This document shows positions 60,050 to 64,000 of a DNA stretch of 64,000 nt, piece after piece. The stretch is from Deltaproteobacteria bacterium (GTDB lineage: Bacteria > Desulfobacterota > GWC2-55-46): the NCBI GenBank assembly GCA_016219015.1, contig JACRCL010000012.1, positions 124,001 to 188,000 on the forward strand, read 5' to 3'. The position numbers were made by a program, and so were the translations under genes. Positions within the stretch are counted from its first letter, which is position 1; every line of letters begins with the position of its first letter. The notes beneath the pieces were generated by a model. It worked only from the letters and a program-made list of their open reading frames with translations. It made no database searches and was not told the DNA's origin.

Positions 60050-60796
60050 ATGGACTCGAAAAGGACTTTACGCATCATGACCTACAACGTCCACAGCTGC
60101 TTCGGCAGGGACGGAAAGGTCTCTACCTACAGGGTGGCCGACGTGATAGCGCGCTACGACCCTGACGTCGCCGCGCTGCAGGAGCTCGACTCAGGCAGGC
60201 CCCGCACCAACCGCTCGCACCAGGCCCGTGAGATAGCGGAGCACCTGAAGATGGACTTCCACTTCCATCCGGCGATGGAGATAGAGGACGAGAAGTACGG
60301 CAACGCCATATTGAGCCGCTACCCGATAAGGCTCGTGCAGGCCGGGCCGCTGCCTACCTGTAAAAGGCGCAGGGCCCTCGAATCCCGCGGCGCGCTCTGG
60401 GCGGAGGTCCATTTCGGCGGGAAAGAGATACAGATAATCAACACGCACTTCGGGCTCAACCGGCGCGAGAGGCTCCTGCAGGCCGAGGCCCTGCTCGGGG
60501 ACGAATGGGCCGCGCGCGCGCAATGCCGTCCGCCGCTTATAATATGCGGCGACATGAACTCCATGCCCATATCCCCTGTCTACAGGAGGTTCCGCGAGCT
60601 CTTGAGCGACGTACAGGTCTCGTCCGCCGGGATGAGGGCGCTCCGCACATACCCGAGCCTGTACCCTATCGCGAGGATAGACCACATATTCACCGGCCCG
60701 GGGTTCGAGGTCGTCAACACAACCGTCCCCCGCACAAGGCTTACCAGCGCCGCGTCAGACCATCTCCCGCTTATCGCGGAACTGGCCCTTATTTAA
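60050..60796 (+). CDS. Endonuclease/exonuclease/phosphatase-family protein
   Basis: A 248-residue EEP fold: MTYNVHSCFG, ALQELDSG (metal-binding glutamate), NTHFGLNRRERLLQAE, CGDMNSM and the closing RIDHIFTG and ASDHLPLIAE. The active site is complete. Members hydrolyse phosphodiesters of lipids or nucleic acids. It lies 50 bases before the PLD gene and probably shares its transcript, as both are phosphodiesterase types linked to lipids in other bacteria. Confidence 0.9.
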   Translation: MDSKRTLRIMTYNVHSCFGRDGKVSTYRVADVIARYDPDVAALQELDSGRPRTNRSHQAREIAEHLKMDFHFHPAMEIEDEKYGNAILSRYPIRLVQAGPLPTCKRRRALESRGALWAEVHFGGKEIQIINTHFGLNRRERLLQAEALLGDEWAARAQCRPPLIICGDMNSMPISPVYRRFRELLSDVQVSSAGMRALRTYPSLYPIARIDHIFTGPGFEVVNTTVPRTRLTSAASDHLPLIAELALI

Positions 60797-60846
60797 TCTA
60801 ACAGGGCGCTGAAAAACTCAAAATTCGATATAACCCGGGGGCACCT

Positions 60847-62394
60847 ATGCCGACGACGATCCTACAGCCGGGCCGTAACTGCCAGGAGTTCATCGAGGCC
60901 GGGACCTCCGGTGTGCTGATTGACGGGAGGGACTACTACAGGGCCTTCTACCGGGAGGCCTGCCGTGCCGAGAGCTACATCCTCATATCGGGCTGGCAGT
61001 TCGACAGCGAGGTGGCGCTGCTCCGCGGCCCGGACAGGAAGGCCGCCTGCGGGGAGATAAAGTTCCTCGATTTCCTGAACCAGCTCTGCGGCGCCAACAA
61101 GGACCTGAGGATATACATCCTCGCGTGGAACTTCTCCATCATCTTCACGCTTGAACGGGAGTGGGTGCAGGAGTGGGTCTTCAACTGGTCCACGAACGAG
61201 CGTCTTCTCTTCCGCTTCGACGACAGGCACCCCGTGGGGGCGAGCCAGCACCAGAAGTTCACGGTCATAGACGGCCGCGCGGCGTTCCTCGGCGGCATGG
61301 ACATATGCGCGGGAAGATGGGACGACAGGACTCACCTCGCTAAAAACCCTGAAAGGACAAACCCCGACGGCAGGGCGTACGACCCGTACCACGACGTGCA
61401 GGCGTACTTCACGGGGCCGGTGGCTGTCCATCTGTCAGGGATATTCAAGGAGAGGTGGCGCGACCTGACCGGGACCGAGATAGAGCTCAAGCCTCCGGCG
61501 AAAAAAAACCATGCCCCCCCTGCCCCATCTGCAATGGCCGACGCCGGCGGCATACCCATTGACGCAAGGCGCCTCAGCCTGAGCCGCACACTCGGGCAGA
61601 CCTTCGTGGCGATGCAGGACCCCGTAAAGGAAATACGCCAGCTCTACATAGACGCCATATCCGCCGCCGAAAGCCTCATATACATTGAGAACCAGTATTT
61701 AAGCTCCTACGCGGTATTCAGGAGCTTGAAGCAGAGGATGGAGGCGAAGGGGCGCCCGAGGATCGAGGTGGTTATCATGCTTCCGAAAAAGCCGCAGGCG
61801 TTCGTGGAAGAGGTGTCGGTGGGCGTGACACAGACGCATATACTGAACACTCTAAGGAAGGCGGCGCGGAAGAACGAACATTCGCTCGGCGTATACTACT
61901 CCGCCGCCGTTGACGAGTCCGGCCGGGAGGTCCCGGTCTACATACACTCGAAGCTGTTAATGGTGGACGACCGGTTCATGACGATAGGGTCGGCGAATAC
62001 GACGAACAGGTCGCTGGGGCTCGACAGCGAGCTTAACGCCTCGTTCGAAGCGTCCGGGGACCGCGCGCTTATTGAAAGCATCAGGAATGTAAGGGCAGAG
62101 CTGTTGTCCGAGTTCTGCGGGACGGAAAAATCCGGGCGGCTCTATGGGACGGAGGGACTGGTCGGCTACCTCGACGCCCTTGCCGGGAGCAATGAGCACA
62201 GGATACGGTTCCATGAACCCAACGCGGTATTCGAGAACAGCGACCTCATAAAGGCCCTCGATGAGGCGGTCTTCGACCCGGAGAGGGCCGTAATAGAGGA
62301 GAACGTCTTCGAGATGGTCTCCCCTGACATACGGGCCCTCTTCGCCGAAGGGATAACCGCCCTCAAGAAGTGGATTGCCGGGAAAGAAGGCTGA
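60847..62394 (+). CDS. Phospholipase D/cardiolipin synthase-like protein
   Basis: A 515-residue PLD superfamily enzyme with two HKD motifs, HQKFTVID and HSKLLMVDD, each HxKxxxxD. The NPERTNPDGRAYDPYHDVQ stretch and IENQYLSS recall plant-type PLD. It has no membrane segment or signal peptide, so cardiolipin synthase is less likely than a soluble PLD. The stop is one base from the DEAD-box stop on the other strand. Confidence 0.9.
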   Translation: MPTTILQPGRNCQEFIEAGTSGVLIDGRDYYRAFYREACRAESYILISGWQFDSEVALLRGPDRKAACGEIKFLDFLNQLCGANKDLRIYILAWNFSIIFTLEREWVQEWVFNWSTNERLLFRFDDRHPVGASQHQKFTVIDGRAAFLGGMDICAGRWDDRTHLAKNPERTNPDGRAYDPYHDVQAYFTGPVAVHLSGIFKERWRDLTGTEIELKPPAKKNHAPPAPSAMADAGGIPIDARRLSLSRTLGQTFVAMQDPVKEIRQLYIDAISAAESLIYIENQYLSSYAVFRSLKQRMEAKGRPRIEVVIMLPKKPQAFVEEVSVGVTQTHILNTLRKAARKNEHSLGVYYSAAVDESGREVPVYIHSKLLMVDDRFMTIGSANTTNRSLGLDSELNASFEASGDRALIESIRNVRAELLSEFCGTEKSGRLYGTEGLVGYLDALAGSNEHRIRFHEPNAVFENSDLIKALDEAVFDPERAVIEENVFEMVSPDIRALFAEGITALKKWIAGKEG

Positions 62395-62395
62395 G

Positions 62396-63982
62396 CTACT
62401 TTGCGCGGGGCCGTGCCGGGGCGACCGTGACCTTGCGCCCCGAGATTATCGACTGGTGCATGAACTCTATCACCTTCTCGGCCGAGTCCCTCGGGACCTC
62501 CACGAAGGTGAACGTGTCGAAGATGCTGACCTTCTTTATCGCCGCCGGCGGGATGTTCACTTTCCGCGAGATGGCGTTCACTATGTCGTTTGCCCTGACC
62601 TTCTGCTCCTTGCCTATGGTCATGAACAGGCGCGCCATGCCCGGAGGGGCCCCGGTGTCGTCAAGGGACGCGCCGTCCTTCTCGGCTATCTCGTAGCCCT
62701 GCAGCTGGAACTTAAGCAGCGCCGCCAGCGCATCGACCGGCTTCATCTCCTGCGTCAAGTCCTCCGCCATCTTAAGGAACTTATCAAAGCTCTTGTCGTC
62801 GATGAACTCCTCTATCCTGTCCTTGAGCCCGGAGAGGCGCGACTCCATTATCTCCTCGTTGGTCGGGAGCTTGCCCCTCTTTATGTCCGCCTTCGACACG
62901 GCCTTTATGAGCCTTAACTGTCTTTCCTCCCTCGGGGTGACGAACGTGATCGCTACCCCCGCCTTGCCGGCCCTGCCGGTCCTGCCTATCCTGTGCACGT
63001 AAGACTCGGGGTCCTGGGGAATGGAATAGTTGACCACGTGGGAGATGTCGCTTATGTCGAGCCCGCGCGCCGCCACGTCGGTAGCCACGAGCACGTCTAC
63101 CTTGCCCTCCCTGAACTTCTTCAATACCGCTTCCCTCTGGGACTGGCTGAAGTCACCGTGCATCGAGTCCGCGCCGTAGCCGCGGAGCTTCAGGTTCGAG
63201 GAGACGTCGTCGGCCTCTTTCTTCGTATGGCAGAAAATGAGGAACCTGCCGCCGTCGTCGGAGTCTATGAGCCGGGAGAGCGCCTCGACCTTCTCATCGT
63301 GCCTCACCTCGAAGAATATCTGGCTTATCTTGGGGGCCGTCAGCGTATCCGACTGGACCTTGATCTTTTCAGGCGACCTCATGAACCTCTTGGATATCTT
63401 GAGTATCTCCTCGGGCATGGTGGCCGAGAAAAGGAGCGTCTGCCTCTCCGCCGGTATTTCCTTCAGGATCCTCGTGATGTCGTCGACGAAGCCCATGTCG
63501 AGCATCTCGTCGGCCTCGTCGAGGACGGCGATCTTGACCTCTTTAAGGTTGAGGGTCTTCCTCTCTATGTGGTCGAGGACCCTGCCGGGCGTGCCCACCA
63601 CTATGTGGACGCCCTTCCTGAGCGTCATTATCTGCCGCTCTATGGACGTGCCTCCGTAGACCGGGAAGGCGCGGAGCCTCTTGAACTTCCCGAGCTTGTT
63701 CATCTCCTCGGCGGCCTGTATGGCCAGCTCCCTTGTCGGGGCGAGGATGATGGCCTGCACGCTGTTGGAAAGCCGGTCTATCTTTTCGATTATCGGGATG
63801 CCGAATGCCGCCGTCTTGCCGGTGCCCGTCTGCGCCTGTCCTATCACATCCTTCCCCGCGAGCAGCGCCGGGATGGTCTTTTCCTGGATGGGTGTGGGCT
63901 CCTCGAAGCCCATTGAGGATACCGCCTTCAATAATTCGCCGCTTAACCCTAAATCATCGAACGTCTTCTTCTCCAAATTCAT
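62396..63982 (-). CDS. deaD: DEAD-box RNA helicase with DbpA-like C-terminus
   Basis: A 528-residue helicase: Q motif (GFEEPTPIQEKTIPALL), P-loop AQTGTGKT, DEAD (VLDEADEM), SAT, then HRIGRTGRAG. The C-terminal part (about 450-528) is a DbpA-type RNA-binding domain (RLFMTIGKEQKVRANDIVNAI). Such proteins unwind RNA in ribosome assembly and cold adaptation. GGAG precedes the ATG. Confidence 0.95.
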   Translation of the reverse strand: MNLEKKTFDDLGLSGELLKAVSSMGFEEPTPIQEKTIPALLAGKDVIGQAQTGTGKTAAFGIPIIEKIDRLSNSVQAIILAPTRELAIQAAEEMNKLGKFKRLRAFPVYGGTSIERQIMTLRKGVHIVVGTPGRVLDHIERKTLNLKEVKIAVLDEADEMLDMGFVDDITRILKEIPAERQTLLFSATMPEEILKISKRFMRSPEKIKVQSDTLTAPKISQIFFEVRHDEKVEALSRLIDSDDGGRFLIFCHTKKEADDVSSNLKLRGYGADSMHGDFSQSQREAVLKKFREGKVDVLVATDVAARGLDISDISHVVNYSIPQDPESYVHRIGRTGRAGKAGVAITFVTPREERQLRLIKAVSKADIKRGKLPTNEEIMESRLSGLKDRIEEFIDDKSFDKFLKMAEDLTQEMKPVDALAALLKFQLQGYEIAEKDGASLDDTGAPPGMARLFMTIGKEQKVRANDIVNAISRKVNIPPAAIKKVSIFDTFTFVEVPRDSAEKVIEFMHQSIISGRKVTVAPARPRAK

Positions 63983-64000
63983 CGTCTCCTTGTTTTGTGG

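Overview
The window looks like chromosome from a Gram-negative bacterium of moderately high GC. It has Mla-type lipid transport, outer-membrane beta-barrels, many lipobox lipoproteins, multihaem c-type cytochromes, an anaerobic-style sirohaem sulfite reductase, a SAM-I riboswitch, and the order thrS-infC-rpmI-rplT-pheS-pheT-ihfA-merR-tRNA-Pro. This suggests a Desulfobacterota- or Nitrospirota-like lineage, but that is inference and no marker here settles it. Almost everything is on the minus strand. Only nadB, a cold-shock gene, an EEP-family gene and a PLD-family gene are on plus.

Layout. 0.1-1.7 kb: nadB. 2.3-6.8 kb: a compact five-gene operon with MlaE-, MlaF- and MlaD-like proteins, a TPR lipoprotein and a receiver-first histidine kinase; the MlaF-like ATPase has lost most catalytic motifs. 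6.9-14.4 kb: envelope genes (beta-barrel, LPP20/FlgT-like, SLH, CsgG-like, GNA1162-like, pilin-like and HAMP proteins). 14.9-25.4 kb: sulfate assimilation (sat-cysC, cysQ, APS reductase, UspA-like, SLC13 permease), an unusual radical SAM protein, an E1-like enzyme, a JAMM peptidase and a cysteine synthase behind a duplicated operator-like sequence. 25.6-29.5 kb: a SAM riboswitch followed by thrC, sulfite reductase, tusA, a MoaD/ThiS carrier ending in GG plus two residues, and a NIL-domain protein. 29.5-33.4 kb: twin cytochromes, a beta-barrel, a small regulator and an acyltransferase. 33.7-35.8 kb: cold-shock gene and a PaeR7I-type restriction-modification pair. 35.9-43.6 kb: translation genes and two tRNAs. 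43.8-59.5 kb: a 14-gene glycan-type cluster with six glycosyltransferases (four CgeB-like), a glycosidase that appears circularly permuted, a B12-type radical SAM protein and a PRTase-kinase fusion. 60-64 kb: EEP, PLD and DEAD-box genes.

How parts fit together. Sulfate enters by the SLC13 permease, is activated by Sat-CysC, reduced by CysH, and PAP is cleared by CysQ. The sulfite reductase then makes sulfide. The E1-like enzyme, JAMM peptidase and MoaD/ThiS carrier form the known set for protein-thiocarboxylate sulfur delivery. The SAM riboswitch in front of thrC ties part of this set to methionine status, so a carrier-assisted homocysteine route is a reasonable hypothesis.

Intergenic DNA is rich in palindromic repeats of at least three families. 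Family A (about 120-155 bp, GGCTGCT..AGCAGCC ends) often begins directly at stop codons. Family B (about 115 bp, paired CCCCGC/GCGGGG hairpins) abuts gene starts and is open in frame. Family C has TGTCATTC ends. Two genes, infC and cysQ, appear to start at ATA codons.
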